Positions 17,232-26,111 are shown, counted from the first letter of the stretch. The stretch is DNA of 64,000 nucleotides from Amycolatopsis sp. (GCF_025464955.1 NZ_JAODNM010000015.1:45973-109972), one strand, 5' to 3'. Made by a program: numbers and translations. The notes: generated by a model from the letters alone, not told the origin.

Positions 17232-18007
17232 GACTCCACCACAGGGTCCGCAGTGGACAGTGCACGCTCGTGCTGCCGTCGCCCGATGCGCCACGAACGG
17301 CTGTATTCCCACAGAATGACACGCAGCACGCGCATCCCGTCGCGGAAGGTGTCGAGGTTGCTCGTGCCGAACATGCGGTCCCGTTCGAAGCTGGGGACTT
17401 CGCTGATCTTCAGCCCGGCCAACGCGATGCGGCAGTTGATCAGCGTCTCGACCTCGAACCCGTCACCCCACTGCCGGCCCGAATCGGTACCCAGCTCGGT
17501 CGGCGGCAGTCCCAGCGCCGGGATGATGTCGGACCAGAACGCGTTGTAGCCGTAGCAGAGATCGGTGAACCTGGTGCGCAGCAGCAGGTTCGTGAACCCG
17601 TTCAGCGCCGCGTTGCCGGTCTTGCGGAGCAGGGTGATGTCATCACTGCCGCCGCCGGAGGTGAACCGGCTGCCCTTCGCGAAGTCCGCGCCGGCGACGA
17701 GGGTCTTGGCGAAGAGCGGGATCTCCTCGGGTGCCGCGGAACCGTCGGCGTCGAACATGACGACGACGTCGCCGGTCACTCTTGCGAACCCGCACGCGAG
17801 CGCGTTTCCCTTGCCACCGCGGGTTTGCGTGACGACCTCGATGTCCGGAAGGCACCGTTTCGCGACTTCGACCGAATCGTCCACCGAGTTGCCGTCCACC
17901 AGGATCACCTGGTGGACCTCCGGCAGGCTCGGCAGCACCACCTCGAGGTTCCTCGCCTCGTTGAGCACGGGTATGACCAGGGAAATGCGGGGATCGGGGC
18001 TGCGCAT
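17228..18007 (-). CDS. GT2 family glycosyltransferase (DPM1/polyprenyl-phosphate type)
   Basis: A 259-residue GT2 enzyme: ISLVIPVLNEARNLEVVLPS, VILVDGNSVDDSVEVA, GGKGNALACGFARVTGDVVV and the metal motif DADGS. The pattern matches transferases that load a sugar on polyprenyl phosphate, but it lacks a C-terminal membrane domain, so it would act at the membrane surface. ATG 18007 is preferred because GAAAGG lies about 7 nt upstream; GTG 18013 is possible. This is the first gene of the minus-strand polysaccharide unit, and the promoter must lie in the 258-bp gap before the divergent small gene. Confidence 0.85.
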   Translation of the reverse strand: MRSPDPRISLVIPVLNEARNLEVVLPSLPEVHQVILVDGNSVDDSVEVAKRCLPDIEVVTQTRGGKGNALACGFARVTGDVVVMFDADGSAAPEEIPLFAKTLVAGADFAKGSRFTSGGGSDDITLLRKTGNAALNGFTNLLLRTRFTDLCYGYNAFWSDIIPALGLPPTELGTDSGRQWGDGFEVETLINCRIALAGLKISEVPSFERDRMFGTSNLDTFRDGMRVLRVILWEYSRSWRIGRRQHERALSTADPVVES

Positions 18008-18050
18008 GGCCACCTTTCACAGGTGTCGGAACCGCGTCGCCGGTTCACGA

Positions 18051-18080
18051 CGGCGGTACTGGCAACGGCGGTACTGGCAA
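18051..18080. repeat. Perfect 15-bp tandem repeat in polysaccharide operon leader
   Basis: The 15-mer CGGCGGTACTGGCAA occurs twice head to tail (18051-18065 and 18066-18080) with no mismatch. It sits about 45 bp upstream of the first gene of the polysaccharide operon, in the divergent intergenic region. It could be paired binding sites for a regulator or a leader element; no regulator is known. Confidence 0.85.
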
Positions 18081-18265
18081 AGGAATGGTCGAAACGGGCG
18101 GCGGTGCTGGTCGAAACCTCCGGCGAACACGACAAAACGCCTGGTGTGTACGGGTATGACCGGCTGTCAGGCGAACGCGTCGCCGGAGGAGTTCTGGGCC
18201 CGATCGGCTACACTGGCGGCCGGACCGAAGGAGCGCAGCAGCGCGGTAAGGGGCGGGCACGGCGA

Positions 18266-18445
18266 ATGACCGACGAGCACATCTGCGTGTGTGGACACAG
18301 CGAAGCGGCTCATCGCCATTTCCGGTCCGGCAGCGACTGCGGCAGCTGCGGTGCTGAACGATGCTCCCGGTTCAGGCCGGACAAGCACGCGAAATCCGGA
18401 AGCCGGGAGGATTCACTCCCGGAGCCGGAGCGCGGCCTGCGGTGA
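18266..18445 (+). CDS. Small Cys/His-rich (zinc-ribbon-like) protein
   Basis: A 59-residue protein beginning MTDEHICVCGHSEAAHRHF and continuing SGSDCGSCGAERCSRFRP. Cysteines 7 and 9, nearby histidines and the later C-x2-C and C form a likely zinc site, and the tail is charged and unstructured. Short proteins with this CxCGH...CxxC pattern recur in actinobacteria without known function. A purine-rich stretch (GGTAAGGGG) lies 10-15 nt before ATG 18266. It is divergent from the polysaccharide operon. Small size lowers certainty. Confidence 0.55.
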   Translation: MTDEHICVCGHSEAAHRHFRSGSDCGSCGAERCSRFRPDKHAKSGSREDSLPEPERGLR

Positions 18446-19163
18446 ACCGGTCAGGCGCGGTGCGGTCTTCGCGCGCTTCTGTCGGCTGCGCTGGTTCCCT
18501 GGGGGCTACGCGTGGCCGGGGGGACAAGGTCTATGTGAAACATAAACAATCCGAACCGTCGTCGGGTGATCTGTTGTCAACTCTGTGTGAGGCCGAGAAT
18601 CACAGGAAACCCGGACGTTTGTCAATGATTAACCTTCGCCTTACCGACGATGGTCTGGACCTGTCGACGAAGGTCTTGTCAGGACTGACGTAGATCATCC
18701 ATACTTTGTTGTTGCCCGCAACGAATCAGCTGAACCTACTGGTCAGTCGCCGGATCGACCGTCCCGTCGGGCGGGATCCAGAGCGTGTCGGGTGCCGTCG
18801 CCGGCCCCTGGACGAGTGCTCCGATGGTTCCCGTCCCTCTCTCCTGTCGCGTGCAGCCTTAACCAGCGTTTGATGGTGCCGTAACGCGGTTGTTCCCGAT
18901 TCGCCCCGACGCACGACGCGCTCTTCCGTCGTTTGCGTGTCCCGCCGCCAATCGCAACTCGACGGCGAGTTGCGATCGTTGCGGCCGCTCAGCACCGCAA
19001 CTCGACGGCGAGTTGCGGTGGCAACGACCGGCACGTACGACCGAAAGGCCAGGAAAGAGCCTGAGCGCCGCGCTGCGGCAGGGTGACTTCGAGGTTACGG
19101 TGTCTCTGGCCGCGTGGACTCGGCTGATTGCAAACTGGAACACGTTCTAATACGCTCGGCCGG
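18446..19163. other. 718-bp non-coding stretch with dispersed palindromes
   Basis: No supported gene is visible. It contains two perfect copies of the dispersed palindrome (18953-18974 and 18996-19017). A less GC-rich patch around 18535-18735 could hold promoter elements for the LLM oxidoreductase gene, but no convincing -35/-10 pair is claimed. Confidence 0.55.
18953..19017. repeat. Two perfect copies of dispersed palindrome CGCAACTCG-N4-CGAGTTGCG
   Basis: Copies at 18953-18974 and 18996-19017 are identical: 9-bp perfect arms around the tetraloop ACGG. They are 21 bp apart, nearly the same spacing as the pair near 2.55 kb, and in the opposite orientation to that pair. Confidence 0.92.
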
Positions 19164-20009
19164 GTGAGATACGGGATCGTGCTGTTCACTAGCGACCGGG
19201 GGATCGCCCCGGCCGCCGCCGCCCGCGCGGCCGAAGCGGCGGGGTTCGGGTCGTTCTCGGTGCCCGAGCACACGCACATCCCGGTCAAACGCGAGTCGCC
19301 CCACCCTCGCACGGGCGATTCGTCGCTGCCGGACGACCGCTACCTGCGCACGCTCGATCCGTGGGTAGCGCTCGCCACGGCGGCATCTGTCACGAGCCGG
19401 ATCCGCCTGTCCACCGCGGTCGCGCTGCCGGTCGAGAGTGACCCTATTACCCTCGCCAAGACGGTCGCCAGCCTCGACCACCTCTCCGGCGGCCGGGTGA
19501 CGTTGGGCGCGGGCTTCGGCTGGAACGTCGACGAGCTGACCGACCATGGCATCCCCGGTGCCCGCCGCCGCACGGCTCTGCGCGAATACCTGGAGGCGAT
19601 GCGTGCGTTGTGGACGGACGAGATCGCCGAGTACGACGGCGAATTCGTCCAGTTCGGCCCCAGCTGGGCGTGGCCGAAGCCGGTGCAGCCGCGGATACCG
19701 GTCCTGCTCGGTGCCGGCGGCACGGAGAAGAACTTCCGCTGGATCGCCCGCTCCGCCGACGGCTGGCTGACCACACCGTCCGATGTGGACATCGATGCCC
19801 AGGTGGCCCTGCTGCGCGACATCTGGCAGGACGAGGGGCGCACCGGCTCTCCGGAAGTGGCGGTCCTGGCGGGCCGCCCGGATCCGGAGAAGCTCGCCCA
19901 CCTGGAGTCGATCGGCGTCACGGAAGCGATCTTCGGCCTCCCGGACCGCGACGCCGCCGACGTCGAAGCCTGGATCGCCCGGCTAGCCGGGAAACTCGGT
20001 CTCAGCTGA
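19164..20009 (+). CDS. LLM-class F420-dependent oxidoreductase
   Basis: A 281-residue luciferase-like monooxygenase-fold enzyme, probably using F420. It reads YGIVLFTSDRGIAPAAAA, PEHTHIPV, RIRLSTAVALPVESDPITLA, GGRVTLGAGFGWNVDE and IPVLLGAGGTEKNFRW, which fit the TIM barrel of the LLM_F420 group. Start is set at GTG 19164 (VRYGIVLF); an upstream in-frame ATG at 19128 adds 12 unlikely residues. It converges on the TetR gene and the two overlap by 8 bp at 20002-20009. Substrate is unknown; such enzymes oxidise or reduce diverse small molecules. Confidence 0.83.
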   Translation: MRYGIVLFTSDRGIAPAAAARAAEAAGFGSFSVPEHTHIPVKRESPHPRTGDSSLPDDRYLRTLDPWVALATAASVTSRIRLSTAVALPVESDPITLAKTVASLDHLSGGRVTLGAGFGWNVDELTDHGIPGARRRTALREYLEAMRALWTDEIAEYDGEFVQFGPSWAWPKPVQPRIPVLLGAGGTEKNFRWIARSADGWLTTPSDVDIDAQVALLRDIWQDEGRTGSPEVAVLAGRPDPEKLAHLESIGVTEAIFGLPDRDAADVEAWIARLAGKLGLS

Positions 20010-20677
20010 GCCGTTCTCGCGACTTTGGGGCGTGGCCGGTGAAGCAGATCGATGTTTCGTAGAGCGTGATCATGTCGTCGACGAAGGAGTCGATCGTGCT
20101 CGGGGCGTCGTCCAGGCGGGCGAGGGAGCCGTAGATCAGGGCGGTGACCAGGGCTTCGGCGGTGACCTCGAGGGGAGCGGCTGGGCGTGCCTGGCCGGCT
20201 TCGGTGATGCGGTGCAGGAACGTGGCGAAGCGGGCGATCGGTCGGTCCCGCATGTCGGCGTAGATCGCGGCGATGCGGGGATCGTCGCCGCGCTGGCGGT
20301 CGATCAGCCGGAGCAGAGCGCCGTGGGTGCGGGTGGCCTGGCTCGCCGCGCGGATCGTGTCGTGCAGAAAGGCCTGCGGCGAATCGGGGCGGCCGGGAAC
20401 CTCCTGCACGGCGAAGAACGCGTCGCGCACCCGAGCGGCCAATGCGGCGAAGATCTCCTCTTCGGACGCGAAGTAGAAGTAGAAGGTGGCGCGGGAGACG
20501 TCGGCTTGGGCGGTGATCTCGGCGACCGTCGTGCGGTCGTAGCCCGAGCCGGACGAACACGGTCTCCGCGGCGTCGAGCAGTTCGTGGTGGCGGGGGTGC
20601 GCGGACCGCTCGCGAGCGACGCGGGCGGACCACGGCTTTTCGGAAGCGTATGTTCCGGCGCCGATTTGGCGTGACAT
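20002..20677 (-). pseudogene. TetR family regulator interrupted by a +1 frameshift
   Basis: The first 42 codons from ATG 20677 end in HHELLDAAETVFV, the usual helix 1 of a TetR DNA-binding domain. The continuation SGYDRTTVAEITAQADVSRA then TFYFYFASEEEIF appears only in another frame of the same strand. The total span of 676 nt equals 225 codons plus one base, so exactly one extra base near 20549-20552 (the CCGG of GCCGGAC) breaks the frame; removing it gives VFVRSGYDRTT, a normal TetR sequence. The ligand domain to the TGA at 20002 is intact. Either a real inactivating mutation or a sequence error. It overlaps the LLM gene end. Confidence 0.85.
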
Positions 20678-20797
20678 AAGGGATCTTGTCGCGCCAGTTC
20701 GTTTGTTTCCGAGCAGCGCGGCTGTGCGGTGAACTCCTCGCCGCGCACCCGTTGCTTCGAATACGGGCTAATCTGCTTGCCCAGGAGGCCGAACGAG

Positions 20798-23700
20798 ATG
20801 CTGCGAGTCTCGCTCCTGGGCGAGCAGGCCATCACCGACGACGCGACCGGCACAGTTCTGACCCGGTCGCCGCGCTCGGTCGCGCTCGTCGGGTTGCTGG
20901 TCACCCATGCCGGTGTGCCTCAGCCGCGCCAGCGCATCGCCGGGCTGTTCTGGCCGGACTCGACCGATGCCCAGGCCTTGACCAACCTGCGCCGCGAGCT
21001 GCACAACCTCCGCCACGCCATCGGGAAAGAGCCCGCCCTGGTCGTGACCTCGAAGGACCTGTGCTGGCAAGACACCGCCACGAGCCTCGTCGACGTCCGG
21101 GTCTTCGACCTCGAACGCGAGGCGGCACTACGAACCGGCGCTGACGATGGCGAAGCGGTCGTCCACGCCACCGCGGCGCTGGCCCACTACCGGGGCGAAC
21201 TCCTGCCGGCGCTGCACGACGACTGGGTGCTCGAAGCGCGGTCCGAGCTCGAGACCCATCTCGTCGAGCTGTGCGACCTGATCTGCGAGGCGCGCGGGGG
21301 AGACCTCGCGCCGGCCGTGGCGGCCGCCCGTCGTCGGATCCAGCTTCGCCCGTTGGAGGAGTCCGGCTACCGCACTCTGATGGAGCTGCAGGCCGACCTC
21401 GGCGACCGTGCCGGGGCGGTCGGCACCTATCACCGGTGTGCGTCCACTCTGGAGCGCGAACTCGGCGTCGTACCGGATCGGCGGACCCGGGAGGTCCTGC
21501 AGCACCTGCTGGCGCACCCACCGTCCGGCTGGCCGGTCGACCCCGGCCGGTCCGGGCTCGCTGCCGCCGAGCTCGTCGGCCGCTCGCGGGAGCTCGGCAT
21601 CCTGCGGAACCGCTGGCTGACGGCTGCCGCGGGCCAGGCGGGTCTTGTGGTTGTCAGAGGCGGCGCCGGCGTCGGGAAGACCCGGCTGGTCACTGAGATC
21701 GCCGCGTTGGCGCGGCGGCAGGGCGCGGTGGTGGCGGGCACCCAGTGCTTCGGCACCTCGGGCAGGCTGGCGCTCGCGCCGGTCGCGGACTGGTTGCGCA
21801 ACCCGGCGGTCCAAGCGGCGTCCGCGGGGCTCGACCCGGTATGGCGCGCTGAAGTCGACAGGCTGGTGCCCTCGGGCAAGGACCGGGGCGAACCCGGCGC
21901 CCGCCCCCGCGTGATGGTCGACGCGTGGCAGCGGCTTCGCTTCCTCGAAGGCCTCGCCCGCGCACTGACCGGCAGCGGCCGCCCGACGCTGCTCGTCCTG
22001 GACAACCTGCATTGGTGCGACCAGGAGACGCTGGCCTTCCTCACCTTCTGCTTTGGGCTGAACCCCGCGGCCCCGCTTCTGGTCGCCGGAACCCTGCGCG
22101 ACACCTACGAGGAAGAACCCGACGTCGCGGAATGGGTCGTCCGGATGCGGGCCACCGAGTGGGGTTCGGAGCTCGGTTTGAACCCACTGGATGTCGACGG
22201 AACCGCTCGCCTGGCCGAGGCGATCTCCGGGCACTGCCTGACCGAGCACGACCGGAACCTGCTGCAGGCCACTACCGGCGGTTTCCCGCTCTACATTGTG
22301 GAAGCCATGCGTGCCAACACCTCCCTGCCGGCCGGCGACCCCACGACGGTGCTGCGCGACCGGCTCGAGCAGCCCGGCCCTGCCGCGCGGGAGATCGCCG
22401 GTCTCGCCGCCGCGGCGGGCCGCGACTTCACCCTTGACCTGCTCGCCGAGGCGAGCGATCTCGATGCCGGCACGGTGGTGCGCGCCGTCGACGAACTGTG
22501 GCGGTGCCGGATCATCCGCGAATTCCGTGACGGCTACGACTTCTCCCACGACCTGCTCCGGGAAACGGCGTACCAGCAGGTCAGCCCGCCCAAACGCTGG
22601 TTGCTGCACCGGCGGCTGGCCCAGGGGCTCGAGCTGCTCCACGCCGACGACGCCGACACGGTCTCGGCTCAGCTGGCCGAGCAGTACGCCCGCGGAGGGC
22701 GGCCGGACCGGGCGGTGGCGAACTACCGGCGGGCCGCCGAGGTGGCGGCCGGCCGGTTCGCCCACGCCGAGGCGATCCGCCTGCTCAAGAAGGCCCTCGC
22801 GATCGTGCGCGCCCAACCGGTGGGGCGGGACTCCGCCCGGCAGGAGCTGGCTGTTCTCGAGGCGATGGCCGGTCCGCTCAACGCCCGGTACGGCTACGCG
22901 TCCCCCGAGCTGCAACAGGCGGTGGAGCGCTCGATCGGCCTCGCGGAAATGTTGGGGAACAAGGACTCGACGCTCACCTGGCTGGTGGCGCTCTGGTCGT
23001 CGCGCTTCGTCCAGGGCAAGACCGCGCACGCGCACGAGGCGGCCGTGCGCGCGCTGTCCCTCATCGGTCCCGGTTCGACGCCTGACCAGCGCGGGTCGGC
23101 GCATTTCGCGATGGCCGGCTCGGCGGTGAGCCTCGGGCGCCCGGCCGAGGCCCTACGCCACTTCGAACTCGCCGGGGAGCTGACCCACGACGCCAGGGCG
23201 TGGCCCATCGGCACGCGGCCCGATGTGCACGGCGTCGCTTGGCTCGCGCACGCGCACTGGCTGCTCGGCCATGATGACACCGCGTTGTCGAGCAGCCGCA
23301 GCGCCGTCGAGCTGGCCAGGGCGATCGGCCATCCGTACAGCCTCGCCGTGGCACTCGCCTACGCCGGGGTCACCCACCAGATGCGCTGGGATCTGCCTGA
23401 ACTGCGCGACACGGTGAGCGAGCTGCGCGAACTGTGCGGCCGGTACGACTTCGCCTACTACCGCGAGTGGGTGCTGGTGCTGGACGGCTGGTCCCGCGGG
23501 GACGCGGCAGGCATCGACCTGGCGCGGCGGGGGATTGAAAACCTCAAGGCGGAGGGCTCGTTCGCGCGGATGCCGTACTGGCTGTCGCTGCTGGCCGACC
23601 TCTCCGCCCGCAACGACCGGCCGGCCGATGCGCGCGCGATACTCGACGCGGCGCTCGTCGCCGCGCGAACGCGGGACGACCTCTGGTGGTTGCCCGAGGT

Positions 23701-23860
23701 CATGCGGATGCGGGCTGTCTACGACGAGCCGGAAGCCGGGCTCGCGCGGCTGCGTTCCGCGGCTCTGCTGGCCTATACCCAGGAGAGCCTGGCGCTGCGG
23801 CAGCGCTGTGAGCACGATCTCGCCGAACTCGGCGTTCGGTTCGTTGCTCCTGAGCGCTGA
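20798..23860 (+). CDS. BTAD-domain AAA ATPase transcriptional regulator (SARP/LAL-like)
   Basis: A 1020-residue regulator. Residues 1-95 are a winged-helix DNA-binding domain (LRVSLLGEQAITDD, then SVALVGLLVTHAGVPQPRQR). A bacterial transcriptional-activator (BTAD) helical domain follows to about 245, then an AAA/STAND ATPase with Walker A GGAGVGKT near 288 and Walker B LLVLDNLHW near 400. The C-terminal half is helical TPR-like. ATG 20798 is chosen because AGGAGG lies 9 nt upstream; longer upstream frames lack support. Family members activate secondary metabolism or stress genes. Its nearest target candidate is the FAD oxidase gene 85 bp downstream. Confidence 0.87.
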   Translation: MLRVSLLGEQAITDDATGTVLTRSPRSVALVGLLVTHAGVPQPRQRIAGLFWPDSTDAQALTNLRRELHNLRHAIGKEPALVVTSKDLCWQDTATSLVDVRVFDLEREAALRTGADDGEAVVHATAALAHYRGELLPALHDDWVLEARSELETHLVELCDLICEARGGDLAPAVAAARRRIQLRPLEESGYRTLMELQADLGDRAGAVGTYHRCASTLERELGVVPDRRTREVLQHLLAHPPSGWPVDPGRSGLAAAELVGRSRELGILRNRWLTAAAGQAGLVVVRGGAGVGKTRLVTEIAALARRQGAVVAGTQCFGTSGRLALAPVADWLRNPAVQAASAGLDPVWRAEVDRLVPSGKDRGEPGARPRVMVDAWQRLRFLEGLARALTGSGRPTLLVLDNLHWCDQETLAFLTFCFGLNPAAPLLVAGTLRDTYEEEPDVAEWVVRMRATEWGSELGLNPLDVDGTARLAEAISGHCLTEHDRNLLQATTGGFPLYIVEAMRANTSLPAGDPTTVLRDRLEQPGPAAREIAGLAAAAGRDFTLDLLAEASDLDAGTVVRAVDELWRCRIIREFRDGYDFSHDLLRETAYQQVSPPKRWLLHRRLAQGLELLHADDADTVSAQLAEQYARGGRPDRAVANYRRAAEVAAGRFAHAEAIRLLKKALAIVRAQPVGRDSARQELAVLEAMAGPLNARYGYASPELQQAVERSIGLAEMLGNKDSTLTWLVALWSSRFVQGKTAHAHEAAVRALSLIGPGSTPDQRGSAHFAMAGSAVSLGRPAEALRHFELAGELTHDARAWPIGTRPDVHGVAWLAHAHWLLGHDDTALSSSRSAVELARAIGHPYSLAVALAYAGVTHQMRWDLPELRDTVSELRELCGRYDFAYYREWVLVLDGWSRGDAAGIDLARRGIENLKAEGSFARMPYWLSLLADLSARNDRPADARAILDAALVAARTRDDLWWLPEVMRMRAVYDEPEAGLARLRSAALLAYTQESLALRQRCEHDLAELGVRFVAPER

Positions 23861-23945
23861 TTCGACGCCGAGCGGCGAACGCTGTGCGAACGGCGCGTTC
23901 CTAGGTTCTTCAGTGCCCGCACTTGCCTGCCTGGAGGACCGCAGC

Positions 23946-25340
23946 ATGACCGCCACGACCACACCCTACGAAGAACTCGCCGCAGCCTTGCGCGGTGAAT
24001 TGATCACCCCGGACGACGCCCAGTACGACCAGGCGCGTGCCGTCTACAACGCCATGATCGACAAACGGCCCGCGGCCATCGCCCGCTGCCGGGACACCGC
24101 GGACGTCGCGTCCTGTGTCCGGTTCGCCCGTGGCCGCGGCCTGGAGATCGCGGTGCGCGGCGGCGGGCACAATGCCGGCGGTCTCGGCGTGTGGGACGAC
24201 GCGCTGGTCATCGACCTTTCCCTGCTCCGCAGCACCACTGTCGACCCCGACAACCACACGGTCCGCGTCGACGCGGGCTGCACCTGGGGTGACGTCGACC
24301 ACGCGACCGTCGCGTTCGGCATGGCCACGCCGTCGGGCTTCCTCGCGTCCACCGGCGTGGGCGGGCTGACCCTCGGTGGTGGCATCGGCTACCTGTCCCG
24401 CAGGTTCGGTCTCACCGTCGACAACCTGCTCGCCGCCGACGTGGTCCTCGCCGACGGCTCGTTCGTCCAGACGAGCGCGACCTCGCACGCCGACCTGTTC
24501 TGGGCGCTGCGGGGCGGCGGTGGGAACTTCGGCGTCGTCACGTCGTTCACCTTCCGCTGCCACGAAATCGGCGAGCACGGCGTGATCATCGGCGGGCCGG
24601 TGCTGTACGACCTCGGGGACACCGCCGAAGTGATGCGCTGGTACCGCGAGCTGCTGCCGTCGCTGCCGGAAGAGCTGAACGGCTGGATCGGGCTGCTCAC
24701 CATCCCGCCCGCGTCCCCGTTCCCCGAAGAACTCTGGGGCCGCAAGGCCTGCGGCATCGTCTGGTGTTACACCGGCGCGCACGCCAAGGCGGACGAGGTA
24801 CTGGCATCGGTCCGGACCTTCGGCTCGCCGCTGCTGGTCGGCCTGCAGGAAATGCCGTTCTCCGCACTGCAGAGCGCTTTCGACGCGCTCTACCCGGCCG
24901 GGTTGCAGTGGTATTGGCGCGCGGACTTCTTCAACGAGATCTCGGACACCGCGATCGACATCCACCTCAAGTACGGCGCGCAGCTGCCGACCGGACACTC
25001 GACCATGCACCTGTACCCGATCGACGGCGCCACCGCGCGGGTGCCGGCCGACGCGACCGCCTTCGCCTACCGAGACGGCGGCTGGGCGGGTGTGATCGTC
25101 GGCGTCGACCCCGACCCGGCCAATTCCGAGGTCATCACCCAGTGGGCCCGGGACTACTGGGAGGACTTGCACCCGACGTCCGCGGGCGGCGCCTACGTCA
25201 ACTTCATGATGGATGAAGGGCAGGAGCGGGTGAAGGCCTCCTACCGGGGCAACTACGACCGGCTCGCTCAGGTGAAGTCGCGCTACGACCCGGAGAACGT
25301 GTTCCACATCAACCAGAACATCCGGCCCACCGGGATGTAG
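23946..25340 (+). CDS. FAD-linked oxidase (BBE-like, PCMH fold)
   Basis: A 464-residue flavoprotein. The PCMH FAD-binding domain shows IAVRGGGHNAGGLGVWDDA, whose His75 is the usual 8-alpha covalent FAD anchor, and ASTGVGGLTLGGGIGYLSRR. The second, 6-S-cysteinyl anchor of bicovalent enzymes is not seen in the GVGG loop, so a mono-covalent flavin like that of 6-hydroxynicotine oxidase is predicted. The C-terminus YDPENVFHINQNIRP is the berberine-bridge signature. No signal peptide. A GGAGG precedes ATG 23946. Such oxidases often tailor natural products or sugars; the neighbouring BTAD regulator makes a secondary-metabolic role possible. Confidence 0.88.
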   Translation: MTATTTPYEELAAALRGELITPDDAQYDQARAVYNAMIDKRPAAIARCRDTADVASCVRFARGRGLEIAVRGGGHNAGGLGVWDDALVIDLSLLRSTTVDPDNHTVRVDAGCTWGDVDHATVAFGMATPSGFLASTGVGGLTLGGGIGYLSRRFGLTVDNLLAADVVLADGSFVQTSATSHADLFWALRGGGGNFGVVTSFTFRCHEIGEHGVIIGGPVLYDLGDTAEVMRWYRELLPSLPEELNGWIGLLTIPPASPFPEELWGRKACGIVWCYTGAHAKADEVLASVRTFGSPLLVGLQEMPFSALQSAFDALYPAGLQWYWRADFFNEISDTAIDIHLKYGAQLPTGHSTMHLYPIDGATARVPADATAFAYRDGGWAGVIVGVDPDPANSEVITQWARDYWEDLHPTSAGGAYVNFMMDEGQERVKASYRGNYDRLAQVKSRYDPENVFHINQNIRPTGM

Positions 25341-25374
25341 AGCGAGTTGGGTGTGTCGCGCGGGATGTCCGTTT

Positions 25375-25396
25375 CGCAACTCGACGGCGACTTGCG
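25375..25396. repeat. Fifth copy of dispersed palindrome
   Basis: Arms CGCAACTCG and CGACTTGCG (one mismatch) around ACGG, 34 bp after the stop of the FAD oxidase gene. The same single mismatch is present in the copy at 2586-2607, viewed in the opposite orientation of the centre. Confidence 0.88.
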
Positions 25397-25405
25397 GCGG
25401 CACGC

Positions 25406-25932
25406 TCACGCTCTGCTGCTGGTGCCCCACACTCGGCGAGGTGGCCGCGACGTCCGACTGACCGAGATCGCCGCGATGGTCGCGACCGCGCCCAGCGCGA
25501 GAGCGGCGCGGGGGCCGCCCAGTGCGATCACGACGGTGGTCAGGGGGCACCCACGGCGGTGCCGCCGAGGAGAAGAACGGCGAAGAGGGACATGACGCGG
25601 CCGGTCATGGCGGGGTCGGCGCGTTGGAGCGTCGCGAGTACGAAGGCGATGAAAGTCGACCAGGCGAGGCCGACCCCGGCGAGCCCGGCAAGGGCGATCG
25701 GGACTGTCTGAGCGAACGCGGTGATGGCCAGGGAGCCGGCCATCAGCCCGGCCGCACGGGTGAGAGCGTGCGCGCCGGGTTCACCGCGGGCGGCGGCCAC
25801 GAGGGCGCCGAGCAGACTGCCCGCGGTCACTGCGGTGAAGGCGGCCCCGACGAGTGACGCGCCGCCGTGCAGCGAGATCCGGACGAAGACCGGAACCGAC
25901 ACCTGGACGGTGAAACCGAGCGTCGCGATCAC
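25406..25932 (-). pseudogene. MFS exporter remnant, 5'-truncated and frameshifted
   Basis: The minus strand from 25932 encodes ATLGFTVQVSVPVFVR, GGASLVGAAFTAVTAGSLLG, and LAWSTFIAFVLATLQRADPA then MTGRVMSLFAVLLLGGTAVG, the second half of a drug-exporter-type MFS protein. A stop is met at 25540. One base fewer in the G-run at 25543-25547 explains it: shifting frame there restores PLTTVVIALGGPRAALALG to a TGA at 25406-25408. The N-terminal six helices are absent, and the sequence runs straight into an unrelated LuxR-like remnant. Two lesions make this a decayed gene. Confidence 0.8.
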
Positions 25933-26111
25933 TGGCCCGCTCGGCGGCGGCCGAAGCGCGCCGGCTGGACATGCCGGGCCTGCTGTCGGACGCGGACGCC
26001 TACCTGGCCCAGGCCGTCGCGGCGGCCCGCACCGGGGATCCGCTCACGCCGCGCGAGCACGAGATCGCGTGGTCCGGTGTCCACTGTGGACTGTATTCCC
26101 GTCGCAAATGA
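25932..26111 (+). pseudogene. LuxR-type regulator remnant
   Basis: The plus frame reads LARSAAAEARRLDMPGLLSD, then AYLAQAVAAARTGDPLTPRE and HEIAWSG before degenerating to a TGA at 26109. DPLTPREHEIA is the opening of a LuxR-family helix-turn-helix; the rest of that domain (recognition helix) and all upstream domains are missing. Its left edge coincides with the broken edge of the MFS remnant, so the two fragments were joined by a deletion or rearrangement. Confidence 0.6.
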
